Source: Buttiauxella selenatireducens
GTDB taxonomy: Bacteria; Pseudomonadota; Gammaproteobacteria; Enterobacterales; Enterobacteriaceae
Length of the DNA: 64,000 nt
Assembly (NCBI RefSeq): GCF_031432975.1
Contig: NZ_CP133838.1
Span: forward strand, 1,922,001-1,986,000
Direction: 5' to 3'
The position numbers were made by a program, and so were the translations under genes. The notes beneath the pieces are model-generated. The model was given only the letters and a program-made list of their open reading frames with translations, searched no databases and was not told where the DNA came from. This document shows positions 35,820 to 44,810 of this stretch, piece by piece (position 1 is the stretch's first letter; the number at the start of each line of letters is the position of its first letter).

Positions 35820-36269
35820 ATGAAAGCCAATTCTACATCCACCTCTCCGGCATTTTCTGCCATGTCCTGGCTAGCAATGGTAGGCGGGGTCATTGTTTAT
35901 CTGATTGGCCTCTGGCGTTCAGAAATGGAACTGAATGAAAGAGGTTATTATTTTGCGGTAATGATCCTTGGGCTATTCTCGGCGGTGTCGTTGCAGAAAA
36001 CAGTTCGTGACCGTATGGAAAATATCCCTACCAGTCAGATGTATTATATTTCTTGCGTCGTGGCGTTTGTCATTTCAGTTATTTTATTGGCAGTCGGTCT
36101 GTGGAATGCTTCGCTTCTGGCGAGTGAGAAGGGCTTCTACGCCATAGCCTTTTTCCTTTGTCTGTTTGGTGCAATTTCTGTGCAGAAAAATGTTCGTGAT
36201 AACCAGTCAGAAACAAGCGATATCGTTCCACAACAGATGAAAGAACAAGCGACGACTGAGCAAGAATAA
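35820..36269 (+). CDS. YiaA/YiaB-type inner membrane protein
   Basis: A 149-residue protein with four transmembrane helices arranged as two similar halves ([26 protein letters not shown]... and [26 protein letters not shown]...). Each half ends in SxQKxVRD, which is the internal duplication typical of the YiaA/YiaB family (E. coli inner membrane proteins of unknown function). A poly-charged tail follows. The gene has an AAGGAAT ribosome binding site and starts 450 bases after tssE, with the remnant lipoprotein between. No role in secretion is known for the family. Confidence 0.85.
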   Translation: MKANSTSTSPAFSAMSWLAMVGGVIVYLIGLWRSEMELNERGYYFAVMILGLFSAVSLQKTVRDRMENIPTSQMYYISCVVAFVISVILLAVGLWNASLLASEKGFYAIAFFLCLFGAISVQKNVRDNQSETSDIVPQQMKEQATTEQE

Positions 36270-36332
36270 TTCGGCCCGTCTGCACAATAACCTACGCACT
36301 GGTTATTTTTGACAGCCAGTTAATCAGGTTTC

Positions 36333-36359
36333 TTATCTGCCTGGACAGCAGGCAGATAA
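36333..36359. other. Perfect 11-bp hairpin upstream of an unknown T6SS-locus gene
   Basis: TTATCTGCCTG (36333-36343) pairs perfectly with CAGGCAGATAA (36349-36359) around a GACAG loop. No T-run follows on either strand, so it is not a standard terminator. It ends 20 bases before the ATG of the next gene and could act in that gene's leader or as a protein-binding site. Confidence 0.5.
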
Positions 36360-36378
36360 ATGCAACGACAGAGGAAGC

Positions 36379-36846
36379 ATGTCAGCAAAAGAACGATTTT
36401 TAAAAAAACTTCAGGACAGTCAACCGCGCGGCCCGTATGACAACAAAGCGCAGGCCGATATTGCCGAATTTCAGCAGAAAATGAGCCAGCTTCACGAAAC
36501 AATGGAAGGCTGGCTGGACGGCACCGGTATTCGTACTGAAAGCACCTCCGTTTCGCTGGTCGAGTTTCTGATTGGTGGCAGGGCATTCAGCGTGCCGGGC
36601 ATTCATCTTCGCCATGAGAACAAAATGGTGAAATTCACCCCGGTCTTTTTATATGGCCAGGGTGTAACGGGTTGCGTGGAAACCAGCCTTTGCGCTGACG
36701 CCACCGTGACGCCGCTGTGTCGCCTGTTTATGCGCGCGGGCGAAAACACCCACTGGACCTGGCGTCCAGCGGGGATGTCCACCGACCCGGGCAGTGCGTT
36801 TGGCGAAGATATCTTTTTCGGCCTCATTGAAGGGTTGCTGGCGTAG
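36379..36846 (+). CDS. Uncharacterised T6SS-locus protein
   Basis: A 155-residue soluble protein that I do not recognise. It is helical and charged in its first third (KERFLKKLQDSQPRG ... QQKMSQLHETMEGWLDG) and then mainly beta. It has no signal peptide, membrane helix or catalytic motif. A GAGGAAG ribosome binding site precedes ATG 36379. From its location among T6SS accessory genes it may be a regulator or assembly factor, but nothing in the sequence shows it. Confidence 0.7.
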   Translation: MSAKERFLKKLQDSQPRGPYDNKAQADIAEFQQKMSQLHETMEGWLDGTGIRTESTSVSLVEFLIGGRAFSVPGIHLRHENKMVKFTPVFLYGQGVTGCVETSLCADATVTPLCRLFMRAGENTHWTWRPAGMSTDPGSAFGEDIFFGLIEGLLA

Positions 36847-36918
36847 GAACGGCGGCCTGACTCAATCCAGTAGGGCTATGTCAGCTTCATAGATTTCTTA
36901 TTTTCAGGATGACAAGTG

Positions 36919-39086
36919 ATGAATCATGGAATACCCCGCAGTGCTGTTGCGCTGCTTTTTTCTCTCACGGCCTGCGGGCAGGCTCTGGCCTCATCAGATG
37001 AAAGTGGCTGTCCGTGGGGCGTATCTGGCTGTCTGCTGGCAAGCCCTCCTGTTTTCGGGGTGTCTAATGACACCCGGATAACCTGCTGAGATTACTGAGC
37101 GAACGCCAGTCATTGCCACTGCCTCTACAGGCGGTACCACAGGACCTGACCCGTAATCGTAATTTTTACTTCGGTGAGCATCTTGATGACTGGTACAGCG
37201 GCATCGCTAAACGTCGTGAGGAAGTGCCTGAAGCACTGCCTTCGCCTGTTGCTGAACCGTTAACAGCGCTGGGCCTGGATGCGCAAATTGCTGAACCTTC
37301 AGATAACGATTCTGACACACTTGAAAATCGCTTTGTGTCGATGACGGCTGAATCTGAAGCCGGGTTCCTGAACGCACTGCTTGCGGACAAAAGCCTGACG
37401 CAGGAACAGCGGCAAGCCCTGGCAAAAGTACGAATGTCTCTGGCAGGAAACGCAGAAACGAAGACGGCAATCGAGAGCCTCGCTTTTCCAGCTGATTCGG
37501 TTGCCCAACAATTTCGCCAGTACCTCTCTGCCGCCAGTGACTTTTATGCAGGGCAATACGATGCGGCACAGCAAGCCTGGATGAGTCTGAAGGATTCATC
37601 ACAGCCCTGGCTTGCGGAAACGAGCAGCTACATGTTGATTCGAAATGCGCTGAACAAAAGCAGCCAGAACGCAACCGGTGAATACGGCGATTTTGATGTC
37701 GATAAAATTGATCGTGAATCGGCAATGCAGGCGGGTCAGTGGACTCAAAACTATCTCCAGCACTGGCCAGAGGGATTATATGCGGCATCAGCGACAGGCC
37801 TCCTTCGCCGCATCAACTGGTATTTGCAGGACTGGGACTCGCTGGGCAAACAGTACGAGCAGGTGCTGACAACATCCAAAGATGCACATTCGTTGGTCGC
37901 GTTGATTACGGAAAATGACAGCAAGTTGCAGAGCAAAGATTTCACCTGGAATACGTCCTATTTTCTGAGTGCGCCTGAGGCCCCGCTGTTGACCTTTACC
38001 CAGACACTGCGGTTGATGCGTAATATGAAATGTGACGGGCGGCAGCCGTGCGTTAACCCGGAGTATTTATCCCAAATCAAACCGATTTTTGAGCACTCCA
38101 GTACGCTTGCATACTGGCAATATCTTGACCTGATGCGCAGTTATCTGACGCAGGATTACACCCGTGTCATCCACCAGATTAAGCCTGTTACGGCGTTGCC
38201 TCCGAACGATATTCTGACCTTCAGTAATCAGGTCCTTTACGGTAATGCGCTGATGGCACTAAATCAGTGGTCAGAAGCACGAATGCACTGGTCTGCGCTT
38301 TTAACCTCATCGAAGGATGTGGAGCAACAACAATTTTTGCAAAGTCAGCTCGCGGCAACGCTTATCGGGGCAGGACAAACCGAAGTAATATTTGCGCCTG
38401 ATAGCCTGGTTACCAGCCTGAGATACCGCTCAATCGTGTTGAAGACTCGTGCAACACCTGCGCTTTTGCGCCAGCAAATCAGCGATGCGCCGAATGACGA
38501 GGAGCGTACGATTGCACTTCATTCGCTGTTGATGCGTGATCTGATTGAGGGGAATTACTCAGACTGGCTATTGGATAAGAAACGCGTATCGAACATCACC
38601 CATCCGGCGATTGGTGAGGCATTCTCCGATGTGGATTTGAGCGTGTTTGACTGGTTGGGCGCGGCTCCTGAAAAGGGGTACTTCTGCAAATCACTGGAGC
38701 AAACGGTCAGCGCACTCAGTAAAAATAGCCATGATAGCCATGCACTTAACTGCCTGGGTGAATTTTTCCGCACCACAGATGCCAAAATTGACCTGTGGAA
38801 AGATGGAGAGGGTAATGCATCCCTGGGGGATGTCACCCTTGGCAATGAGGTGAAAACCCAGCCCAGCAGACAGGATTATTATGAAGAAATCATCACTAAC
38901 GAAAAAAGCGAGCCGGAAGATAAAAGTTACGCGCTCTATCGGGCCGTGATGTGTTACTCCCCGTCGGGTTACAACGATTGCGGGGGGAAGGAGGTTGATA
39001 AACTCAAACGCAAAGGGTGGTTTACTCAACTTAAAACACAATATCCGGGATCGCCATGGGCACAAGAACTGCGCTATTACTGGTAG
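36919..39086 (+). pseudogene. Large YfiO/TPR-like lipoprotein, frameshifted after the signal peptide
   Basis: ATG 36919 starts a signal peptide with a lipobox (FSLTAC, Cys19) and ends after 56 codons at a TGA (37087). The remaining 650 or so residues continue in the -1 frame (DNLLRLLSERQSLPLPLQ ... to AQELRYYW, 39086). One missing base near 37075, in CCCGGAT, accounts for the break: CCCGGGAT would restore it. The mature part is helical with tetratricopeptide-like character (SDFYAGQYDAAQQAWMSLKD, YGNALMALNQWSEARMHWSA) and several cysteines. Similar proteins are annotated as YfiO-like outer membrane assembly lipoproteins, from memory. It precedes a DUF3142 gene, with a 31-base overlap, and could be a periplasmic scaffold. 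As written, no exported full-length protein would be made. Confidence 0.75.
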
Positions 39087-39766
39087 CGACCCTGCTGATA
39101 AGCATACCTGCTGGCGCTGTCGTTCAGGCGGAAGAGTACCAGGAATTCTGGCTGTGGTCCGGAGTCAAACCCACTCCGGCGATGCGCAATGCGCAGGTTG
39201 TGTATCTGCATCAGGGGGAAATTGTCTCCCGTCACGGTCAGGCTGTTTTTGAGCGAATGGGGCTTCCTGTCAGTCGGCTTACCTTTCCCCAGATCTGGCT
39301 AACGGTGCGGATAACTACACTGGATGTACCGGAAACCCTTTGGCCCCGCATCATGCAATTGCTGCAGCTCTGGGCGAAAAAAGGCAACATCGTCATTGGT
39401 CTGCAAATCGATTTTGACGCCTCGACCTATCGACTGGATGAGTACGGTCAATTTCTGGGCCATCTCCGGACTTTGTTGCCTGCTGAATATGCGCTGGGGG
39501 TCACGGGGCTGCTCGACTGGGCAAAGACCGGTAGTATCGCAACGCTCAATACGTTACCCATTGATGAACTGATCGTGCAGAGCTATCAGGGGCGCAAAAC
39601 GGTCCCAAATTACAGCGCCTATTTACCCTCATTATCCCGGCTGGCGATCCCCTGGAAGATCGGAGTTGTGCAGAATGGGGAGTGGGATAATCAGCAAGAA
39701 AGTCGGTTATGGACATCACCCTGGTTCAGAGGCGCAGTGGTCTTCATGCTAAATCCCCGTCGCTGA
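39056..39766 (+). CDS. DUF3142 exported protein
   Basis: A 236-residue protein with a Sec signal peptide (TALLLVATLLISIPAGAVVQA, cut near residue 25). The mature part resembles the DUF3142 family, which is thought to adopt a glycoside-hydrolase-like TIM-barrel: EFWLWSGVKPTP, LQIDFDASTYRLDEYGQFL with an acidic residue in the right region, SVTGLLDW-like VTGLLDWAK and IDELIVQSYQGR. Substrate and activity are unknown. It overlaps the preceding lipoprotein gene by 31 bases, so the two are co-translated. A periplasmic carbohydrate- or peptidoglycan-related role is an inference only. Confidence 0.75.
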   Translation: MGTRTALLLVATLLISIPAGAVVQAEEYQEFWLWSGVKPTPAMRNAQVVYLHQGEIVSRHGQAVFERMGLPVSRLTFPQIWLTVRITTLDVPETLWPRIMQLLQLWAKKGNIVIGLQIDFDASTYRLDEYGQFLGHLRTLLPAEYALGVTGLLDWAKTGSIATLNTLPIDELIVQSYQGRKTVPNYSAYLPSLSRLAIPWKIGVVQNGEWDNQQESRLWTSPWFRGAVVFMLNPRR

Positions 39767-39846
39767 TGTTTTTCAGTGCGCAAGGCTAAAGATCCACATT
39801 CTTACCCTTTATATCCCTTGATTTTTAACAAAAGGATGTTGTTTTG

Positions 39847-40458
39847 ATGATTCGATTTTTCCAGTGGCTGACGGTGTGTGCCAGTGTGCTGTTCTTGTCC
39901 GGCTGTGGCTATAACGATATCCAGGCCAGCGATGAAGCGGTCGATGCGCAGTGGTCGGAAGTTCTCAACCAGTACCAGCGTCGTGCTGATCTTATCCCGA
40001 GCCTGGTGGCCACGGTGAAAGGCTACGCCAGCCATGAAGAGTCTGTTTTTAAAGATATTGCGGATGCCCGGGCAAGAATTGGCAGCGTCAGTCAGGGGCA
40101 ACATGCGCCAGAAAACGCACAGGATATGCAGGCTTACCAACGCTCGCAGCAGGAGCTAAGTTCAGCTCTCTCCCGCCTGTTGGTCATCAGTGAACGCTAC
40201 CCGGAGCTGAAAGCCGATACGATGTTCACCAACCTGATGGTTCAGCTGGAAGGGACGGAAAACCGTATCGCGGTGGCGCGTCATCGCTATGTGCTGGCGG
40301 TGCAGGAATATAACCTGCAAATTCGCCAGTTCCCTGGGGTGATCCTCGCCCGGATCATGGGCTACGAAAGGAAACAAAATTTCCAGCCAAATGATATGGC
40401 AAAAGTGACGACTGCCCCGACGGTTGATTTTTCAACTCCGCGTCCGGTGCAGCAATGA
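39847..40458 (+). CDS. LemA family lipoprotein
   Basis: A 203-residue LemA family protein. Its N-terminus has a lipobox (LFLSGCGYN, Cys near 18), followed by the family hallmarks VDAQWSEVLNQYQRRADLIP, LVATVKGYASHE and the long helical hairpin up to ENRIAVARHRYVLAVQEYN. LemA proteins are envelope proteins of unclear function, often next to TPM-domain genes. The start is ATG 39847 rather than the TTG just upstream. Its stop overlaps the start of the TPM-domain gene (ATGA). The same lemA-TPM pairing occurs widely outside T6SS loci. Confidence 0.9.
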   Translation: MIRFFQWLTVCASVLFLSGCGYNDIQASDEAVDAQWSEVLNQYQRRADLIPSLVATVKGYASHEESVFKDIADARARIGSVSQGQHAPENAQDMQAYQRSQQELSSALSRLLVISERYPELKADTMFTNLMVQLEGTENRIAVARHRYVLAVQEYNLQIRQFPGVILARIMGYERKQNFQPNDMAKVTTAPTVDFSTPRPVQQ

Positions 40459-41342
40459 AGCGCCTGATGTGGGTTGCACTGGCTCTTTTGTTTTCGTTTT
40501 CTGCTGGGGCTGATCAGATCACGGTTCCGGATCTGCATCAGCGCGTCACGGATACCACGGGTACCCTGTCAGCGGAAGTGAGCGCATCTCTCGAGCAGCG
40601 TCTGAGCCAGTATGAGCAGGACTCGGGCCATCAGTTGGCCATTTTAATGGTGAATACAACCGGGGATGAGACAATTGAGCAGTATGCGACCCGTGTGTTC
40701 GAAAGCTGGAAGCTGGGCGATAAAAAGCGTGATGACGGTTTGCTGCTGATTGTGGCAAAGGCTGACCATACGCTGCGTATCGAGGTGGGGTACGGGTTGG
40801 AGGGCACCGTGACGGATTTACAGGCAAGTCAGGTGATCAACCGTGACATCGTGCCGTATTTTAAACGGGACGATTATGCCGGAGGGATTGCGTCGGGCGT
40901 GGACGCGCTCATTCAGATGTCGACGGATCCGGCATTTGCCGCATCCTATGCTGATGTCGTGGAGACCTCGGACTCAACGGAGAGTGGCGTTGAGTCTATA
41001 GGCGCATGGTTATTCGGCGGGTTTATGCTGATGCCAATAGTGCCAGCGCTGTTTTTCCGCAAGTTTAGTCCTTTTAAGCGATCGCTCTTCAGTAGCCTGA
41101 TGGTGGCCGCTGCCGTGCTGGTGATTAGCCGCGATGTTGTCATAACGGGTATCACCTTTCTGGTTTGCCTGGTGCTCTATATCGGTATGACGCGGGGCGG
41201 TCGTTCAGGCGGAGGCAGGGGCGGTGGCAGCAGTGGTTCGGGTCGTTCAGGAGGTGGATTTAGCAGAAGAGGCGGCAGCGGTGGCGGATTCAGCGGGGGA
41301 GGAGGGAGTAGCGGAGGCGGTGGTGCATCGGGCCGCTGGTAA
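40455..41342 (+). CDS. YgcG/TPM-domain membrane protein
   Basis: A 295-residue protein with a Sec signal peptide (MKRLMWVALALLFSFSAGA), a TPM domain (about residues 22-150: LHQRVTDTTGTLS, LAILMVNTTGDETIEQYATR, DDGLLLIVAKADHTLRIEVG) and two to three hydrophobic segments between 175 and 240. It ends in a glycine/serine/arginine-rich tail (GGGRGGGSSGSGRSGGGFS onwards) typical of the YgcG family. TPM proteins act at membranes, and the family has been linked with phosphatase or repair functions in other organisms. Here it is coupled to the LemA gene by an overlap. A T6SS role is not established. Confidence 0.88.
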   Translation: MKRLMWVALALLFSFSAGADQITVPDLHQRVTDTTGTLSAEVSASLEQRLSQYEQDSGHQLAILMVNTTGDETIEQYATRVFESWKLGDKKRDDGLLLIVAKADHTLRIEVGYGLEGTVTDLQASQVINRDIVPYFKRDDYAGGIASGVDALIQMSTDPAFAASYADVVETSDSTESGVESIGAWLFGGFMLMPIVPALFFRKFSPFKRSLFSSLMVAAAVLVISRDVVITGITFLVCLVLYIGMTRGGRSGGGRGGGSSGSGRSGGGFSRRGGSGGGFSGGGGSSGGGGASGRW

Positions 41343-41407
41343 CTCACCCTGTTCATCCTCGTTTGCCCCTTTTTAGGTAACACGCGACCAGTTTTTCTAT
41401 TCTGACG

Positions 41408-42664
41408 ATGAGTCCCATTATGCACGACGTACAACCCCGCCCGGTAAAAACCGGCAGTGACCCGCGCACGCTCGCGGACTTTATTGCCCTGCGCGAAGAG
41501 ATGGCGAAACTCTCGCATCCGGCTCGCCCGGATGTGGACTGGAAACAGGCGGAAGCACTGTCGCTCTCGCTGTTCGAACGTAATGGCGTGGAGTTGCAGA
41601 CCGGCGCCTGGTACACCCTGGCGCGTTGCCATCTGGCCCGCGTCAGTGGGATGAACGAGGGGCTGGCGATACTCAACGCGCTGCTGAACTATCAGTGGGC
41701 GCAGCTCTGGCCGCAGCCGGTGCACGCGCGGGCTGAAATCCTCAATGGCCTGTTTCAGCGCTTGCAGACAACGTTCCGTACCTTTTCACTGAGCCACCGC
41801 GATGTCCCTTCGCTGATGCAGGCGGAAAATCTGCTGGCGACACTCGACGATGTGCTGACCCGTCAGGCGCTGAAGCATGCCTGTCAGACTGCGCCGCTGA
41901 TGCAACAGGTGCACAATGCGCGGGTCCGGCTGGAAAACAGCGCGTCACCGGAAGAGGCAACGGCGGCCATCGCGTTGCCGCCGCAGGCGCGGGTTTCGCC
42001 GTCCGCGCTGGATACTGCGCCGCACATCAGCCGTCAGGTGTATGTGTTACGCCCGGAACCGGAAGTGAAGGTGGAAGTGGTGCGCGAAACGCTGCCGTCG
42101 CCGAAGCGCTGGCCGGTTTTTGCCGCTGGGGTCGTCTCGGCGCTGGTGGTCGGCGCGCTGGCGCTGTGGGGCTGGCACACGCTGCATCCGGCTGATAATA
42201 CTCTGCCTGTGACGGCCAACGACGCTGCGCTGACCGCGCTGGGGCAACAGTCACCCGTCTGGCTGCTGGACTACGGCTTTGCGCTGGCCGCAAAGGCTCC
42301 CCCTGAAGAGCGCGACAGACTAAAAGCGCAGTGGCAGCAGCGTATCGCCGGAAATGCTTTGCCTCCCGAGGCGCTCTCCGGCTGGCATCAGGGGATGGAA
42401 GGCTTAAATGAGATGACCCGCCGTCTCAATGAGCTGGATGAACGCAAGGGAAAATACCTGACTGGCTCGGAGCTGAAATCAATGGTGTTTGCGATAACTC
42501 AGAACTTTGGGAGGTCAGTTCCTGCGGAGGAGCAATTATACTTACTGAGCCAGACGCCACAGGGTACCCCGTTGCCCCCGGCGCTGGTTTCGCAGACGGA
42601 ACAGCATCTGGAACAGTTACTTAACCGTTATACCCTGATTAAACAGCAAGTCGAAACACCATAA
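41408..42664 (+). CDS. VasL-type TssA-like T6SS protein
   Basis: A 418-residue protein with an N-terminal ImpA domain (DPRTLADFIALREEMAKLSHPARP, then TGAWYTLARCHLARVSGMNEGL and ILNALLNYQWAQLWPQP). A transmembrane helix lies near residues 232-252 (VFAAGVVSALVVGALALWGW) and a C-terminal VasL-like region (GMEGLNEMTRRLNELDE, GKYLTGSELKSMVFAIT) ends the protein. This is the layout of membrane-anchored TssA-like proteins (VasL/TagA type) that hold the distal end of the extended sheath. It can start at ATG 41408 or 41420. It lies far from tssA, after the LemA/TPM genes, showing that the T6SS locus continues to at least here. Confidence 0.87.
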   Translation: MSPIMHDVQPRPVKTGSDPRTLADFIALREEMAKLSHPARPDVDWKQAEALSLSLFERNGVELQTGAWYTLARCHLARVSGMNEGLAILNALLNYQWAQLWPQPVHARAEILNGLFQRLQTTFRTFSLSHRDVPSLMQAENLLATLDDVLTRQALKHACQTAPLMQQVHNARVRLENSASPEEATAAIALPPQARVSPSALDTAPHISRQVYVLRPEPEVKVEVVRETLPSPKRWPVFAAGVVSALVVGALALWGWHTLHPADNTLPVTANDAALTALGQQSPVWLLDYGFALAAKAPPEERDRLKAQWQQRIAGNALPPEALSGWHQGMEGLNEMTRRLNELDERKGKYLTGSELKSMVFAITQNFGRSVPAEEQLYLLSQTPQGTPLPPALVSQTEQHLEQLLNRYTLIKQQVETP

Positions 42665-42787
42665 CCCTCCTGCCTCAGGCACCACAGCGCATCCGGATAA
42701 ACTCCACTTCACGCTGTAACGGCTCTATGGACATTGTCATCATTATTACCGGGATATTGACATCCCGGGTGCAAAGGAAAATGCATT

Positions 42788-42985
42788 ATGAAACCCAAAA
42801 ATAAGCGAAGCGCGTATCACCTGGTCGCTGAGGAAGCGCGTGCTGAAGAGCGGCTGCGCAATTACCGGCAGGCATATGGACTGTGGACGACCGCGTCCTC
42901 ACTGGCGGTAGACGAAACCAACCGGGTCTGGGCTGATGCCCGCAGTGAATATTGCCGCCGACGAATGTCATTAGTCAGCAAATAG
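42788..42985 (+). CDS. ANR-family small regulator
   Basis: A 65-residue protein that fits the ANR (Aar-type) small regulator family. Features are AEEARAEERLRNYRQAYGLW, then NRVWADARSEYCRRR; ANR proteins share an (A/E)xxEr.g.yr.Aa.lW ... Nr.Wa..R..fC pattern. In enteroaggregative E. coli, Aar binds and tones down the AraC-type activator AggR. The AAGGAAAA ribosome binding site precedes ATG 42788. A 7-bp hairpin (CCGGGAT/ATCCCGG) at 42749-42768 lies in its leader. As no AraC-type gene is visible in this window, its target would be elsewhere. Local control of the T6SS is an inference. Confidence 0.75.
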   Translation: MKPKNKRSAYHLVAEEARAEERLRNYRQAYGLWTTASSLAVDETNRVWADARSEYCRRRMSLVSK

Positions 42986-43019
42986 TCCGTACTTCCATTT
43001 TGAGTTAAAAGGAAATTTT

Positions 43020-43910
43020 ATGAACGAACGTGAATTACCGGTCGCGGGCCAATCCGTCTGGCGACTCATCTCTGTTTTGCTGGGTGTGGTAATGATGTGG
43101 TTTGGTGCGATGCGCTTCTGGCCTTTTATGACCGACACCATGGCCGCCTTGCTGGCGCAGTATGACTGGTTGCCAGCGGCCTCCATGGCCCATTCCGTGA
43201 GTATCGGCGTCGGGGCGCTTGAGGTAGTGATTGGCCTGATGTTGCTGGTTCCTCACGAGACGGTTCGGCGTTATGCCGGGCTGGCGGCGGCACTGTTCTG
43301 GTTCTCCGCACTGTTCTTGTTGATTGGCAAGCCGATGTACCAGCATTCCGACGTTTACAACGGTTTCCCGGTGATTGGCGGCGGACAAACGCTGCTCAAA
43401 CATCTGGGTATCGCGGCGTTAGGGCTGGGGATTTTTGCTTTTCAGCGTCATGCGCGTTTATATCGCGCGGCGGTACTGGGTCTGTGGCTGGGGCAACTGC
43501 TGGTGTTGCTGTGGATCGGGGGCATGAAATTTACTGCTGTAGAAGCGACAGGTGTCAGCCATCTGATGAAAACGAGCCCGTTCTTCTCCTGGCTGTATAA
43601 CTTCTGCACCATTCAACAAGCCTCCATTGTTATCGGGCTGACTGAACTGGGCACAGCGGCACTGATGCTGTTCTGGCCATGGCGTCCGAATATTGCGCGT
43701 CTGGGTTTCCTCGCGGCAATCTGTACCTATCTGCTGACCAACACCTTCCTGTTCAGCTTACCCGGCTGGCAGTCGGGTTACGGCTTCCCGTTTATTGGCC
43801 GTACCGGGCAGTTCCTTATCAAGGATGAATTATTACTACTGGGGGCGCTGGTGCTGTTCCTGACGCCATTCGCCAGCATCTGCTGCAAGAATGTAAAGTC
43901 AGGCACCTGA
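43020..43910 (+). CDS. Duplicated DUF417-family inner membrane protein
   Basis: A 296-residue protein with about eight transmembrane helices. The DUF417 (YkgB) core appears twice. The first half contains FGAMRFWPF, a GALEVVIGLMLLV segment and FPVIGGGQTLLKHLGI. The second half contains GMKFTAVEATGVSHLMKTSP, IGLTELGTAALMLFW and FPFIGRTGQFLIKD. Single-domain YkgB is about 200 residues, so this is likely an internal duplication or fusion. Function is unknown. It starts 34 bases after the ANR regulator gene with AAGGAAAT upstream, and it is the last intact gene before the tRNA-Asn island. Confidence 0.85.
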   Translation: MNERELPVAGQSVWRLISVLLGVVMMWFGAMRFWPFMTDTMAALLAQYDWLPAASMAHSVSIGVGALEVVIGLMLLVPHETVRRYAGLAAALFWFSALFLLIGKPMYQHSDVYNGFPVIGGGQTLLKHLGIAALGLGIFAFQRHARLYRAAVLGLWLGQLLVLLWIGGMKFTAVEATGVSHLMKTSPFFSWLYNFCTIQQASIVIGLTELGTAALMLFWPWRPNIARLGFLAAICTYLLTNTFLFSLPGWQSGYGFPFIGRTGQFLIKDELLLLGALVLFLTPFASICCKNVKSGT

Positions 43911-43929
43911 GTCCTGGTGAATGCTGCAC

Positions 43930-43968
43930 GCAAACAAAAAAGCCCGCTTAAGTATCCTTAAGCGGGCT
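43930..43968 (-). terminator. Displaced terminator of tRNA-Asn
   Basis: The 12-bp perfect stem AGCCCGCTTAAG (43941-43952) / CTTAAGCGGGCT (43957-43968) with a four-base loop is followed on the minus strand by TTTTTTGTTTG. It lies directly beyond the short tRNA-Asn tail repeat at 43973-43998. It therefore looks like the original terminator of the tRNA-Asn gene, pushed 3 kb away by the island insertion. It may also stop transcription of the DUF417 gene from the other side, but lacks a T-run there. Confidence 0.8.
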
Positions 43969-43972
43969 CTCG

Positions 43973-43998
43973 AATTTGGCTCCTCTGACTGGACTCGA
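43973..43998. repeat. Left attachment-site repeat of the tRNA-Asn island
   Basis: 26 bases identical to 47071-47096, the 3' end of the tRNA-Asn gene and its flank, in direct orientation (core TTTGGCTCCTCTGACTGGAC). This is the classic att duplication created by tyrosine integrases that use a tRNA 3' end. Confidence 0.9.
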
Positions 43999-44095
43999 TT
44001 GTTCAGCTAACTGACTGTTTTTACATCTGTTGATTTTGCCATTACCTCGGCAGGGCGACCATAAAGGCCCCCGTATGTTAATACTGCATTTTTTG

Positions 44096-44810
44096 GGCTC
44101 TGTTGCAAAGATTGTAATAATGAAGCCTCTGGTGTTGCTGAAAGGCTCTAAATTTCAAACACTCTGCTCACCAGATGCATCTCGCCCAGGAGGTGACCAT
44201 AGTAAAATGATTCAGTCTGTCCTTTACGCAGGGCACGCATGATTTCGATTCCTTTTATCGTGGCGTACGCCATTTTCATCGATTTAAATCTCAGCGTGGC
44301 ATTGATTATCCGTTTCAGCTTGCCGTGATCGCACTCAATCACATTGTTCCGGTACTTTATCTGCCGGTGCTCCATATCCGACGGACATTTTCCTTCGCGC
44401 TTCAGTAACGCCAGTGCCCGCCCGTATGTCGGGGCTTTATCGGTATTAATCAGCCGCGGAATTTGCCACCGCTTCGTGTTGTTCAGGAGCTTTCCCATAA
44501 AGCGATATGCAGCTTTACTGTTACGACGAGGAGAGAGATAAAAATCGAGGGTACAGCCTCTGCTGTCGACTGCGGGGTACAGATAAGCCCATCTGCCGTT
44601 AACTTTGATATACGTTTCATCCAGATGCCATGAGCAAAATCCGGTAGGCTGACGCCAGTACCAGCGGAGACGTTTCTCCATTTCAGGGGCATAGCGCTGG
44701 ACCCAGCGGTAAAGTGTGGTGTGGTCGACGCTGACACCACGCTCGGCCAGCATCTCCTGTAACTCACGATAACTGATACCGTATTTACAGTACCAGCGTA
44801 CTTGCAGCGG
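44096..44810 (-). mobile_element. Truncated IS6-family element
   Basis: The left end is a terminal inverted repeat (GGCTCTGTTGCAAAG, 44096-44110), close to the IS26/IS6100 type. An IS6 transposase frame follows, reading on the minus strand. The right end and the N-terminal part of the transposase are missing, since similarity stops near 44801-44810 and no second repeat is found there. It is a dead relic. Confidence 0.85.
44148..44807 (-). pseudogene. IS6-family transposase, N-terminus lost
   Basis: The frame from about 44807 to 44148 encodes VRWYCKYGISYRELQEMLAE, then DHTTLYRWVQRYAPEMEKRL, DETYIKVNGRWAYLYPAVDS, the second Asp in NTDKAPTYGRALALLKREG and CDHGKLKRI near the end. These are the DDE core and C-terminus of the IS26-like transposase. 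About the first 16 residues and the start codon are absent; an ATG at 44753 would give an incomplete helix-turn-helix. The catalytic DDE residues remain, but without the N-terminus and the second inverted repeat, transposition is unlikely. Confidence 0.85.
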
